Assembly (NCBI RefSeq): GCF_022751215.1
Contig: NZ_JAICDG010000002.1
Span: 1,364,001 to 1,428,000 of the forward strand
DNA: 64,000 nt
Reading direction: 5' to 3'
Source of the DNA: Actinomadura terrae
Lineage (GTDB): Bacteria; Actinomycetota; Actinomycetes; Streptosporangiales; Streptosporangiaceae
The notes beneath the pieces are model-generated. The model was not told the origin of the DNA. It ran no database searches and saw only the letters and a program-made list of their open reading frames with translations. Of this stretch, positions 1 to 7,566 are shown in pieces; position 1 is the first letter of the stretch; each line of letters opens with the position of its first letter. The translations under genes and the position numbers were made by a program.

Positions 1-6
1 CGATGG

Positions 7-43
7 CCCGGGGCCGCGACGCGAGTCGCGGCCCCGGGTTTTT
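7..43 (+). terminator. Rho-independent terminator
   Basis: A perfect 14-bp GC-rich stem (7-20 pairing with 25-38) closes a GCGA tetraloop and is followed by five T residues. It ends a plus-strand transcript that begins before the window. Confidence 0.85.
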
Positions 44-395
44 CTGTGCTCGCCTCCGGCGCGAAACCACATAGCACCTGGTAGAAGCCAAGTCGCCATG
101 CAGAAAGCGCCCAGCTGACAAGCGAGCCCATCGCGATAGCCAAATTGCCCTAAATCGATACATCAAGTGAAATTGGCGCCCCCCGCCTAACGTTCCGAAC
201 CAGGCGAGATGGCTTGGCTCCATAAGGGGCGCGAAACCTAGTGCAACACGACCGCCGCCGTGGCCGGTTCAGGGTCGAAATCGGGCCAGGCCCCACTAAC
301 CGCGAGACAGCAGGCGGTCACCGTCAAGTCACTTTCAGTGGCGCTTCATCGGGCAGTAACCTCAGGTGTCCCAACAATTACAAGGAGTGAATGAC
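44..395. other. Non-coding stretch before the small secreted protein
   Basis: About 350 bases with no convincing gene. Composition is less GC-rich than the coding DNA nearby. It presumably carries the promoter of the secreted-protein gene that starts at 396. I could not single out -35/-10 boxes. Confidence 0.5.
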
Positions 396-698
396 ATGAA
401 GCGCCGTGTCTCCATCGTCGTAGGCGGCCTGGCCAGCGCCGCAGTGCTCTCCCTCGCCCCCAACGCCCAGGCCGCGCCCGCCCCGCACGCGCACCCGCAC
501 GCCGCCCCGCCGGCCCCGGGCCACCCGGGAGGGTCGGGCAACGTCGGGAACAACGGCGGCAACAGCAACCTGACCGTCCCCGTGAACCTCGGCGTGTGCG
601 GCAACAACATCCCCGTCCTCGCGATCCCGGTCCCCATCCTGAACGGTGGCAACCAGGACGTCGGGGAGAACTGCGCCTCCCAGGGCGGCGTGCGCTAG
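396..698 (+). CDS. Small secreted protein, chaplin-like in composition
   Basis: A 100-residue protein. The start at ATG 396 is chosen because AAGGAG sits 8 bases upstream; an earlier in-frame ATG at 366 has no ribosome site. Residues 1-27 form a signal peptide (basic MKRR, hydrophobic core, AQA cleavage site). The mature part has a His/Pro/Ala-rich stretch, then a Gly/Asn-rich region, then a hydrophobic segment flanked by two Cys (GVCGNN and GENCAS). Two cysteines around a hydrophobic stretch recall chaplin surface proteins, but the classical chaplin signature is not clearly present. It is probably exported to the cell surface; its function is unknown. Confidence 0.75.
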   Translation: MKRRVSIVVGGLASAAVLSLAPNAQAAPAPHAHPHAAPPAPGHPGGSGNVGNNGGNSNLTVPVNLGVCGNNIPVLAIPVPILNGGNQDVGENCASQGGVR

Positions 699-880
699 TC
701 CAGGACGCGCGGTCCGGCCCGTGAGGTCGATCGGCATGATGTCGAGGAGGCACGCCCGCGCGGCGTCGCCCTCCGACGTGCCGGTCCCTCGCGGGCCGTC
801 GGCGCGTGGGCGCCATGCCCGAGCGGGCTCCGGCCGCGAGCCGGACAAGGCCGTCCCCGGCGGCGGTTAGGCTTCCCGGT

Positions 881-1327
881 ATGCCGAGGGACGCCGATCC
901 GCGCGACTGCTCCATCGCCGACACCCTGGACCTCGTCGGCGAACGCTGGAGCCTGCTCGCCATCCGCGAGCTCAGCTACGGGGTACGGCGGTTCGACCAG
1001 ATCGTCCACAACACGGGCGCCTCCCGCGACATCCTGACGGCCCGGCTGCGCAAGCTGGAGTCGGGCGGCGTCATCCGCCGCGAGCGCTACAGCGACCACC
1101 CGGTGCGGCACGAGTACCACCTCACCCCGGCGGGCGCGGAGCTGTACGACGTCCTGCTCGTGCTGATGCGCTGGGGCGACCGCCACCTGAACGCGGGCGA
1201 CCCGCCCGTCCGCTGGCAGCACTCCTGCGGCCACCCGGTGGCACCCCGCGTGGTCTGCGCCCACTGCGGCGACGAGGCCCGCACCGGCACCCACTCCCCA
1301 ACCGGCCGAGGCGCCCGCACCCCCTGA
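881..1327 (+). CDS. HxlR-family winged-helix transcriptional regulator
   Basis: A 148-residue protein with the HxlR pattern: an N-terminal Cys (DPRDCSIADTLDLVGERW), then a winged helix in which LRKLESGGVIRRERYSD is the recognition and wing region. The C-terminus has a Cys/His cluster (HSCGHPV and CAHCGD) that could bind metal. HxlR proteins bind DNA as dimers and often sense redox or aldehyde stress through the N-terminal Cys. ATG 881 has no ribosome site and a TAGGCT hexamer lies just upstream, so the message may be leaderless (inference). No target gene is adjacent. In the ancestral chromosome it lay beyond the 3' end of sdaA, before the element inserted. Confidence 0.88.
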   Translation: MPRDADPRDCSIADTLDLVGERWSLLAIRELSYGVRRFDQIVHNTGASRDILTARLRKLESGGVIRRERYSDHPVRHEYHLTPAGAELYDVLLVLMRWGDRHLNAGDPPVRWQHSCGHPVAPRVVCAHCGDEARTGTHSPTGRGARTP

Positions 1328-1489
1328 CCCCTCCGCCCGATCGCGGCCGAGCGCTCAGCGCTCCCGCCGAGGCGCGACGTGCAACGCCGGTCGAGGAGTG
1401 CGGCGTCCTCGGCCAGCACCTGGGCCGTGCACCGCACGCACCCGCGCGCGGTGCTCTCGGTGTGGTACCACGCGGCTCTGTGGTGGGGG

Positions 1490-1551
1490 TCAGCATTCGA
1501 TGACGTTGACGGCCAGGCCGCCGCGCGAGGTCTCCTTGTACTTGTCGAGCA
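1490..1551 (-). repeat. Left attachment site: displaced 3' end of sdaA
   Basis: These 62 bases match 7505-7566 with three mismatches, at a constant offset of 6,015 bases. Read on the minus strand they encode the last residues of serine dehydratase ([11 protein letters not shown] through VNVIEC, then a stop). The longest identical block, 1515-1540 (26 bases), is the likely crossover core. This is the original chromosomal end of sdaA, cut off from its gene when the element integrated. Confidence 0.88.
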
Positions 1552-1567
1552 AGGACATGGTGATCAA

Positions 1568-1628
1568 GGGAACCCCAGGTAGACAGGGGTTCCCTGCCTA
1601 GAGACAGTCCCGTGGGGAAGCCCACGGG
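1568..1628. repeat. Two inverted repeats between att site and integrase
   Basis: The first has 9-bp arms 1568-1576 and 1586-1594 (GGGAACCCC/GGGGTTCCC) with a 9-base loop. The second has 8-bp arms 1609-1616 and 1621-1628 (CCCGTGGG/CCCACGGG) with a 4-base loop. They follow the integrase stop codon and have no T-run. They may end the integrase transcript or serve as recombinase arm sites. Confidence 0.55.
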
Positions 1629-1634
1629 AAACCT

Positions 1635-2837
1635 TCAGCCATCCAGCCGTGCGAACCGGGCGTTGACCCGGTTCCTGAGACGAGGATCATCGTTGTCCCA
1701 GTGATCCCCGTACTCGTTGAGGGTGACCGTGATCGCTGAGTGGTTGAGGGCGGCCTTGACCTCAGCGGGGGAGGCCCCATCCTCGATGAGACCGACAGCG
1801 AAGGCATGCCGTAGGCGGTGAGGCCCGTTGCCCTTACGAGGCCATGCCAGAGCATCCAGCGTCCGGTACCAGGGATCTTGAAAGAGCTGCTCGTAGAGGA
1901 CGAGACCGGTCTTGGAGACCGTGACCATCTCCACCTCTTCGGGTTCGTGCTCGTCGTGCTCCCACTCCACCACCATCCGCTTCGCGTGCTTCCGATGTGC
2001 GCGAAGTGCCTTCACGGTCACGGGTGGCAGCAGGGCCGTGAAAGGACGAAGTGACTCGCCCCTCTCTCCCTTCAGGGAGCAGAACCTCCCGTCTTGTACC
2101 TGACGATCGACATAGGCTGTTCCGGCTTCCAGATCAATCCGGTCCCAGGTGAGAGCGAAGGCTTCGCCGCAACGCATACCTGTCGTGGCCAGGACGAGAG
2201 TCAGGGGCTTGACCCATTCGTCAATTGTCTTGACGATTAGATCAGTCTCAGCGTCCTTGAATGGGCGGTTCTTGCTCTTACGTCGGCGCGGCAGCTTGAT
2301 TCCGTTGGCCTTGCCTACGGGGACTTTATCAAGAGCACCGTCACGCTCTGCCTGGTGAAGCAGCGCTGAGATAGCGAGCATAATCGTACGAACGGTCCCC
2401 GGTGCGCGCTGGCCCTCTAGCCAGATAATGAACTCCTGAACGTCCGAAGGAGTGATTTCATGCACCCACTTCCCACGGAAGTACGGAATAAAGTAATTGC
2501 GTACGGAGTTCGTGTAGTTCCGGGCCGTGTTGACCTTGCGCTTGGCCTGAAGGCCGAGCCACCGTTCGCCGTAATCTTCTGCCTTGGCCCGCTTGGCGTC
2601 CTTGACTGCCTGAGCTGCTGCCGCCTCTTGATTGCGAAGATAGTCGGGGTCATTGATCTCCCGATCCTTCGCCTTCATGTTACTTTCGCATATCGTCTTC
2701 GTAGTGAAAGTTCCACCTGAAAGAAGACGAGGCTTACCGCTCTTGGTGGCGGTCTCGGAGCCTGGTTCCTCGTATTTGAAGAACCACTTGCCGTTGCGCT
2801 TATACGGACCGAAGGTGTTGTAGTTCTTCTTCGGCAA
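1635..2837 (-). CDS. int: Tyrosine recombinase (phage-type integrase)
   Basis: A 400-residue site-specific recombinase that inserts and excises the element. The N-terminal 60 residues are an arm-binding-like region, residues about 85-180 the SAM-like core-binding domain, and the rest the catalytic domain. Catalytic landmarks are visible: the first Arg in TTGMRCGEAF, the HRLRHAF box, LNHS, and the nucleophile Tyr in NEYGDHW. The start is TTG at 2837, chosen for GGAAGGA 7 bases upstream. Its 3' end lies about 85 bases from the left att site, the usual place for an integrase beside attP. It diverges from rep. Confidence 0.94.
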   Translation of the reverse strand: MPKKNYNTFGPYKRNGKWFFKYEEPGSETATKSGKPRLLSGGTFTTKTICESNMKAKDREINDPDYLRNQEAAAAQAVKDAKRAKAEDYGERWLGLQAKRKVNTARNYTNSVRNYFIPYFRGKWVHEITPSDVQEFIIWLEGQRAPGTVRTIMLAISALLHQAERDGALDKVPVGKANGIKLPRRRKSKNRPFKDAETDLIVKTIDEWVKPLTLVLATTGMRCGEAFALTWDRIDLEAGTAYVDRQVQDGRFCSLKGERGESLRPFTALLPPVTVKALRAHRKHAKRMVVEWEHDEHEPEEVEMVTVSKTGLVLYEQLFQDPWYRTLDALAWPRKGNGPHRLRHAFAVGLIEDGASPAEVKAALNHSAITVTLNEYGDHWDNDDPRLRNRVNARFARLDG

Positions 2838-2838
2838 G

Positions 2839-2863
2839 AGACGTTCCTTCCAGAAGAACGTCT
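2839..2863 (-). promoter_or_regulatory. Hairpin enclosing the integrase ribosome-binding site
   Basis: A perfect 8-bp inverted repeat (AGACGTTC / GAACGTCT, 2839-2846 and 2856-2863) has a 9-base loop. The integrase Shine-Dalgarno sequence (2845-2851) occupies mainly this loop, and the TTG start follows the hairpin directly. It could modulate integrase translation or be a repressor operator. Confidence 0.5.
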
Positions 2864-3126
2864 CCCCGTTTCCCTATCGACTTGTCAAGAAGCAGCGCCC
2901 CGGTTGGGGGAGCTTCATCGTAGCGGCATGATCCTCCTCAACCAAGCCCTGATCTATGAGGCGCTCCCTGCCCTCCTGAGGCGCTCAGCGCCCCGTAGAG
3001 ACCGTTTCAGGCACCCGGGGTAGTCAGGTAGCCTCCTGCGCAGGCAGCAGCCCTCATGCCCCCTGAAGCCCTAGCTTGACCACCCTGTCTAGATCGGGCC
3101 TCACCCACCCCCACTAGAGGTGACAC
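2864..3126. other. Divergent int/rep intergenic region
   Basis: This region presumably carries promoters for both directions. It contains a direct repeat TGAGGCGCT (two copies near 2956 and 2979) and an AGAGGTG ribosome site before rep. No xis-like reading frame is seen here. Confidence 0.4.
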
Positions 3127-4620
3127 ATGCAGAATCACGAAGACGTCTTGGCCCTTGCTCGGGCAGTCGTCAAGCACGGAGGCAAGGCTCTACTCGTTAA
3201 TGAGGACAACTCGCCTGGAGGGTGGGTCTCCATCGAGGAGGCTGTCAGGAGCGGCAAAGCCTTCGCGGTCGAGCCTAAGCCGGGGCTGATTGCCTTTGAT
3301 TTGGACTCCCCCGAGCTTGTCGCTAAGGGGGTGATGATCAAGGAGTGGGCGGAGAAGTATCTCGAAGCTCAAACGGTTCTCGTGGCCTCGGGAAGAATTG
3401 GGCACAGGCATCTATGGGTTCGCCTTCCGGCAGGGATCACGGAAGAAGAATTTAAAGACCTTCTCCATCAAAACTACGAATTTCCGAAGCATAACTTTCG
3501 TCACTCGCAGGCCACAAGGCCGCCCCTTTCTCCGCACAGGGAAGGGCTTTCTGTATCACTAGAAGATCCGACCAGTGTCGCCGAAGCTCTAAACAGACTA
3601 GGGCCGACCGACGGCCCCGGAAAGGCACACCTGCCGAAGCAGCTCAAAGGCAAGTGGGCAAGACTGCTTCGGGACGGAGACACGGCCAATGAATACGATG
3701 GCCGCCATAATGTTGAGGCGGCTATAGCGTCCGCAGCCTATCTCGCTGGACTCTCCAAAGAGTGGTTCATCGGCGAAATGATGAACTCTCAAAACCAAGG
3801 GGCGGCGAAGACGCAGGAGATTGTAGCAAAGCAGGGACAGGCAGCGGGAATCGAGTATTCCGGCAGGACATATGACAATGCAGTCGAATGGGTTACTGCT
3901 AACAACGTCACACTCGGTTTCGATCACGAGGTCTTCCGTGAGAAGCTCGGCAACTATCGGAGAGTTGCTGAACAAGCTAACTTCCAACGGGCGACAGACC
4001 GAGATGTACTGCTGGCTCTCATCAGACACGGTGAGAAGCACTCCTCGTACTCGCCTATGGCGAGTGTGAGAGACCTGTCTATCGAATCAGGTAGAGCTAT
4101 CGGCACTGTGAGTGCCGCTCTAGACAGACTGGTTACTCAAGGCTGGCTCACAAGAGGTGAGCCAGTAGTGAAGACTTACACCTACATCTTCAATCTTGAA
4201 ATGGTTGACAAAACTAATACATACTCAATTCAAGGGGGGACAGAGAGAGTATGTACTAGAAATGTCACACATCCTCTGTTCACGTCCACCAAGGGCCTAG
4301 CTGGCAGAGCGGCTGAGGTGTGGGCGAAGGTGCCGTCGGTCTACCTGTCAATGAGCGAGGTCACGCGGTTGACGGGTCTGCCAGCGCAGCAGGCGCGCAG
4401 AGCCATGAAGCGCCTTGAAGCGTTCGGCCTTGCCGAGGTTGAGAAGGGGACAGGGCCTAAGGGAGGCGACCGGTACCGATGTCTGGATGCGAGCACGGAG
4501 GAACTCGACCTCTTGGCCGATGAGCTGAACCTTCATGAGGAACGATGGCTCAAAGGGGAGCAAGTCAAACGCCAGAGAGAGGCATGGGCGGAGATACAGA
4601 ACCGTCCTGAGATCTCCTAG
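3127..4620 (+). CDS. Replication initiator with primase-polymerase domain
   Basis: A 497-residue protein. Residues about 1-150 resemble the archaeo-eukaryotic-type primase/polymerase fold of plasmid and phage prim-pol proteins: the acidic pair in LIAFDLDS (D58, D60), then ASGRIGHRHLWV with the HxH-type motif. Residues about 285-345 and 395-460 each look like winged helices (for example ALDRLVTQGWLTRG and QQARRAMKRLEAFGLAEVEKG), suitable for origin binding. It most likely drives autonomous replication of the excised element. The start is ATG 3127 with AGAGGTG upstream. Codon use is clearly more A/T-rich than in chromosomal genes. An equivalent of RepSA or pri is likely, but the family cannot be fixed by eye. 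Confidence 0.8.
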   Translation: MQNHEDVLALARAVVKHGGKALLVNEDNSPGGWVSIEEAVRSGKAFAVEPKPGLIAFDLDSPELVAKGVMIKEWAEKYLEAQTVLVASGRIGHRHLWVRLPAGITEEEFKDLLHQNYEFPKHNFRHSQATRPPLSPHREGLSVSLEDPTSVAEALNRLGPTDGPGKAHLPKQLKGKWARLLRDGDTANEYDGRHNVEAAIASAAYLAGLSKEWFIGEMMNSQNQGAAKTQEIVAKQGQAAGIEYSGRTYDNAVEWVTANNVTLGFDHEVFREKLGNYRRVAEQANFQRATDRDVLLALIRHGEKHSSYSPMASVRDLSIESGRAIGTVSAALDRLVTQGWLTRGEPVVKTYTYIFNLEMVDKTNTYSIQGGTERVCTRNVTHPLFTSTKGLAGRAAEVWAKVPSVYLSMSEVTRLTGLPAQQARRAMKRLEAFGLAEVEKGTGPKGGDRYRCLDASTEELDLLADELNLHEERWLKGEQVKRQREAWAEIQNRPEIS

Positions 4621-4633
4621 ACCGAACGGGACT

Positions 4634-4662
4634 GCCCGGCCCGAGTGCTTCTCAGGCCGGGC
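4634..4662 (+). terminator. Hairpin after rep, probable terminator
   Basis: An 8-bp stem (GCCCGGCC 4634-4641 with GGCCGGGC 4655-4662) starts 13 bases after the rep stop and is followed by a pyrimidine-rich CTCTCTCC. It sits between convergent rep and the DUF397 gene. Confidence 0.55.
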
Positions 4663-4706
4663 CTCTCTCCGGCTCTCTGGTGCCTGCTGAGAGCCTCACG
4701 GAGCTA

Positions 4707-4889
4707 CTAGAGCCTTCCGGCTCTCCACTCACCTACCAGCCGTCGCCAGTGCTTCTGGCTGATCCATAGGACCGGCCCGTCCGGGACTGTCGAATCACGC
4801 ACGGCCACGCGGCCCGAGCCGCTGGCCACTTCAACGCATCCATCTTGATTCAGTGCCTCACAACGCTTGGCCTTCTTGAACTTGAGCAT
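4707..4889 (-). CDS. DUF397 small protein
   Basis: A 60-residue protein with the DUF397 signature: CVEVASGSGRVAVRDS, then PDGPVLWISQKHWRRL. The start is ATG 4889, preceded by GGAGGG; upstream in-frame ATGs lack this. DUF397 proteins in actinomycetes are usually paired with an XRE-DUF5753 regulator and are thought to act as its partner or antagonist (as with WhiJ-type systems); such a regulator lies at 5476-6330. It is the last gene of the element's minus-strand operon and its 5' end overlaps the preceding gene by 32 bases. Confidence 0.85.
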   Translation of the reverse strand: MLKFKKAKRCEALNQDGCVEVASGSGRVAVRDSTVPDGPVLWISQKHWRRLVGEWRAGRL

Positions 4890-5163
4890 CTTGTTCCCTC
4901 CTCTCACTCGGGAGTAACGGGCATGAGCAGGCATAGGCCACGTAGAAAGTCGTGTCTATGCGGTAAGAGCAGTAACCGCGATCTATAGCTCTGACTGCAT
5001 CTGCATAACGACGGTCGCCAGTAGTGCGCCCGTCGAACACAAGGAGATCTCTAACAGCTCTCAGAGCCGTATCCCGTTCATGCCGTTCAGGGAAGAACTG
5101 ATACTTCCCGAGGCGAGATGTGCTCACGTGCCAATGGTCGGCCGTGCCAGGGAAGGCGCTCAT
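4858..5163 (-). CDS. Hypothetical protein of the element
   Basis: A 101-residue protein with no recognised domain. Its ATG (5163) overlaps the stop of the upstream gene in an ATGA arrangement, which supports it as a translationally coupled gene. It is mixed charged, with a Cys pair near the end (YACSCP). It could contribute to the regulatory module; function unknown. Confidence 0.55.
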   Translation of the reverse strand: MSAFPGTADHWHVSTSRLGKYQFFPERHERDTALRAVRDLLVFDGRTTGDRRYADAVRAIDRGYCSYRIDTTFYVAYACSCPLLPSERREQDAQVQEGQAL

Positions 5164-5441
5164 TTGCGCCCAGCGGGCTTAGGAGAAAGCAGGAACGAAA
5201 GCCGTTCGCCAGCAGAGGCAACGAGCCTCACAGGGCAGATGACAGCTCCCCAGGAGTACAAGAAGCAGGGTTCGCCGCCGTAGGGGCCGACCGTGACGTT
5301 CTCCGCGAGCTGGCCAGCATCCATGTTGACCACTCGAAGGAACATGGGCCGATCTCGCGGCTGAATTATCTTCGCCGTGAGTCCACGGCTAGTAACGTCT
5401 TCCCTTAGCGCTTCGAGCCTATCCAGAGCAGTGTCGGTCAT
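5160..5441 (-). CDS. Conserved hypothetical protein of the regulatory operon
   Basis: A 93-residue protein of a pattern common beside XRE/DUF397 genes in actinomycetes: N-terminal helix (LDRLEALREDVTSRG), then FLRVVNMDAGQLAENVTV and an aromatic YSWGAVI segment. It starts 34 bases after the XRE regulator ends and its stop overlaps the next start (ATGA), so it belongs to the same transcript. Role unknown. Confidence 0.7.
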   Translation of the reverse strand: MTDTALDRLEALREDVTSRGLTAKIIQPRDRPMFLRVVNMDAGQLAENVTVGPYGGEPCFLYSWGAVICPVRLVASAGERLSFLLSPKPAGRK

Positions 5442-5475
5442 GCTTCCCAGATTGAGCCTGGACAGATGTCAACTG

Positions 5476-6330
5476 CTACGAAGTTGCTCGAAGTTGCTCT
5501 ATCTCTTCTCGGCGCTGATCAATCAGCTCCCTTGCTTTGTCGCCATAGACGGCTTGCGACTGCAAGGTCTGAAAGGTCCGAACCATGAATGCAACGTCCT
5601 GAGGTTCTACGGTGCGAATGCGCCCTGCATAGGTTGAAGTGCGGGCCATCGAATCATCGAAGATGTAGAACCCCTCACCGGGGAAGATTCTTCGAATCGC
5701 ATGCGGCGGGATGATCCCAAAGGACACACTTGGGAGGCGAGTCACCGTGTCGAGGAAATCTAGCTGCTCAAGCATCGTTTCGACACTGCCCATTATCGCA
5801 GTCAGCGCGCCATGCTCGATGACGAAAGAGTACCGGTGTTCGGAAGAGTAGAGCAAGGATTGACGTTCAAGTCTCGCTTCAACGGCGGCATTGATGTCGT
5901 CAGCCAGACCGAACATTGAGGCGTTTACCTCCATCACCGCCCGGACATACGATGGACTCTGCAAGATGCCGGGGGGGCATATCGACTCATAGGCTCTAAG
6001 TAGTCTCGTAGCCTTGTAGAGCGGCGTACCTTTTGCCTGTAGCCGTTTCTGTCCGCCTTTAAGCGAGTTACGATGCAACTCCCACATCTGGGCAATGTCG
6101 CGGACTGTCGCTATCAGCTCCGGTATCTGCTCCTCAGCATGGCAGGCAATACACCAAGCTCTGATGTCATCCTCAGAGGGGTTCTGTCGGCCGTGCTCAA
6201 TCTTGCTGACTTTGGCAAAGTGCCAATTGTTGAGCGCAGCAAGTTGCCTGCCCGTGAGCCTGGCGTCCTTGCGGATATTTCTGAGCCTGCCACCGAATGA
6301 CGCTCTCGCGGCGTGAGCCTGCTCTGTCAC
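5476..6330 (-). CDS. XRE-family regulator with DUF5753 sensor domain
   Basis: A 284-residue protein with an N-terminal helix-turn-helix at about 12-70 (LRNIRKDARLTGRQLAALNNWHF split by the turn, then VSKIEHGRQNPSED). The C-terminal DUF5753 domain starts near residue 110 (YESICPPGILQSPSYVR, and the conserved FYIFDD segment). GTG 6330 is preferred because it begins two bases after the stop of the preceding gene and matches the usual length; a longer frame reaches 6375. XRE-DUF5753 proteins usually control development or, in mobile elements, copy number and excision. Together with DUF397 it is the likely control circuit of the element. Confidence 0.9.
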   Translation of the reverse strand: MTEQAHAARASFGGRLRNIRKDARLTGRQLAALNNWHFAKVSKIEHGRQNPSEDDIRAWCIACHAEEQIPELIATVRDIAQMWELHRNSLKGGQKRLQAKGTPLYKATRLLRAYESICPPGILQSPSYVRAVMEVNASMFGLADDINAAVEARLERQSLLYSSEHRYSFVIEHGALTAIMGSVETMLEQLDFLDTVTRLPSVSFGIIPPHAIRRIFPGEGFYIFDDSMARTSTYAGRIRTVEPQDVAFMVRTFQTLQSQAVYGDKARELIDQRREEIEQLRATS

Positions 6331-6332
6331 TG

Positions 6333-6848
6333 TTAAACGGGCTTGTACTCGGCGTGCTGAACTGACACAGCCCAAACGGATTCAAAGGCGTTGCGGCAGA
6401 ACTTAACAACTTCCGTATCCGTGTATAGCTGTCGCTCGATGACGTTACCATCACCGCCAAAGACTCCGAAAACGACAGCGTCGTTATCGAAGAGCCAGAA
6501 GTCATTGCCCGGTAGCGGGATGGTTGACACGAGACGGCGAGGAACCCAACGTATATCTTCACCGGCATCAAGGTTCGGCTGAGTGATGCTGTATGCCCAC
6601 TTCTGATAGTCCGTAAGGGGCTCCGAGACCACGCACGCACGCCGGTAGCGCTTCCCCTGTGCGATACCGCTTCGCACTCGATCACACCATGGCCTGAGCC
6701 ATTCAAGGCTGTCCGGCTCACCGGCCTTCCAGCGCTCGACCTTTTCAAGATCTCCTGTATCGTAGAAGTCTCTCAACTCCAAGTGCAGGGCTTCCTGCTC
6801 GAAGGACTCGAAGAGCTTCTTACGGTCTTGTGCGGTAATCAGCTTCAC
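6333..6848 (-). CDS. DUF6879-like protein
   Basis: A 171-residue protein. The pattern FEQEALHLELRDFY, then WLRPWCDRVRSGIAQGKRYRR, YQKWAYSITQPNLDAGEDIR and WLFDNDAVV matches the DUF6879 group that accompanies XRE-DUF5753 regulators in actinomycetes. GTG 6848 has GGAGGG upstream and overlaps the stop of the preceding gene. The downstream XRE gene begins two bases after its stop, so the three are co-translated. Biochemical function unknown. Confidence 0.8.
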   Translation of the reverse strand: MKLITAQDRKKLFESFEQEALHLELRDFYDTGDLEKVERWKAGEPDSLEWLRPWCDRVRSGIAQGKRYRRACVVSEPLTDYQKWAYSITQPNLDAGEDIRWVPRRLVSTIPLPGNDFWLFDNDAVVFGVFGGDGNVIERQLYTDTEVVKFCRNAFESVWAVSVQHAEYKPV

Positions 6849-7069
6849 AGCTCACCCTCCATGTACTTCTTGGCCAGTAGCCGCACCAGTCCATCGGGAA
6901 TTTCAAGATACGTTTCGTTATCCGCAAGGTTCCTCAGTTGATCGCGGACTTTGGGATCGGCCATGCTCCACCCTTGAACAACCCACGTCCCTTGGTCCGT
7001 CCGGTAGAACGCCGGACAATCATCATCAGTACGGGAAGCGGGATCTTTGCATACGAAGGTAAGACGCAT
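6845..7069 (-). CDS. Small conserved protein, first gene of the element operon
   Basis: A 74-residue protein. ATG 7069 is chosen because GGGAGAG lies 6 bases upstream; a longer frame to 7141 lacks a ribosome site. The core CPAFYRTDQGTWVVQGW then LEIPDGLVRLL resembles short proteins found next to DUF6879 genes in actinomycetes. It shares a 4-base stop/start overlap with the DUF6879 gene. Function unknown. Confidence 0.7.
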   Translation of the reverse strand: MRLTFVCKDPASRTDDDCPAFYRTDQGTWVVQGWSMADPKVRDQLRNLADNETYLEIPDGLVRLLAKKYMEGEL

Positions 7070-7365
7070 GACGGCTCTCCCTGTGGTGGTTGCTTGAGGT
7101 TGCTCGGTCCAAGCGTCCAAGCCTGCTGCGAGGTTCGTCAAGGGCGTTGCTCGGTGTTGCTTAACTTGGCCGAGCAGGAGGGGCGCCGTTTCTCATGAGT
7201 TGTGGTGGGGTTCCTTCCTTGGCGGAGTCCCAGACTCGTACCAGGTCAAAGCGCCCTGCCCCGGGCGGGGCCTGACAGTTGAGCGATCATTCATTACCCC
7301 AGGGAGTACACGTGTGATGAGTCGTTTGTCCGTTGTGTGGTCGTGGTCCTCTGAGAGGGCATGAG
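7070..7365. other. Element right-end non-coding region
   Basis: No supported gene. It should contain the promoter of the minus-strand regulatory operon. A short GC-rich inverted repeat (GCCCCGGGCGGGGC) lies near 7258-7271. Confidence 0.4.
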
Positions 7366-7395
7366 AAAACCCCGCACGGTCATTGCCGTGCGGGG
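7366..7395 (-). terminator. Rho-independent terminator downstream of sdaA
   Basis: Read on the minus strand, a perfect 10-bp stem (7370-7379 with 7386-7395) with a 6-base loop is followed by TTTT. It lies 110 bases after the sdaA stop but inside the element, so the element appears to supply the terminator for the host operon. Confidence 0.8.
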
Positions 7396-7504
7396 CCCTG
7401 GTCACCTACTTCCCGGGAAGCCACGGGGAAACGAGGAGACGTGATGCGGGTTGGGTGGGTTGTGCGTGTTGGTCGGTTCGGGCCTGAAGGCCCTGGTCAG
7501 AGGA

Positions 7505-7566
7505 TCAGCACTCGATGACGTTGACGGCGAGGCCGCCGCGCGAGGTCTCCTTGTATTTGTCGAGCA
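7505..7566 (-). repeat. Right attachment site, forming the restored sdaA 3' end
   Basis: This direct repeat of 1490-1551 lies within the coding end of the intact sdaA. The 26-base identical core is 7530-7555. Bases on the stop-codon side of the crossover came from the element's attP and keep the same protein sequence despite silent differences. Confidence 0.88.

Larger units (their letters stand above)
1515..7555. mobile_element. Integrative element inserted in the 3' end of sdaA
   Basis: A unit of about 6.0 kb lies between direct repeats 1490-1551 and 7505-7566. It holds a tyrosine recombinase next to the left site, a primase-polymerase replication protein, and a six-gene minus-strand regulatory operon. 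Its genes are less GC-rich and use more A/T-ending codons than the flanks. Integrase plus Rep resembles actinomycete integrative elements of the pSAM2 type, but there is no FtsK-like transfer gene, no spread genes and no recognisable excisionase. It may be a non-conjugative or satellite form, or a remnant. Confidence 0.85.

Noticed and set aside
1328-1489. Short open frames between the HxlR gene and the left att site
   Set aside because: They run into the displaced sdaA end in wrong frames and lack ribosome sites; this is chromosomal spacer.
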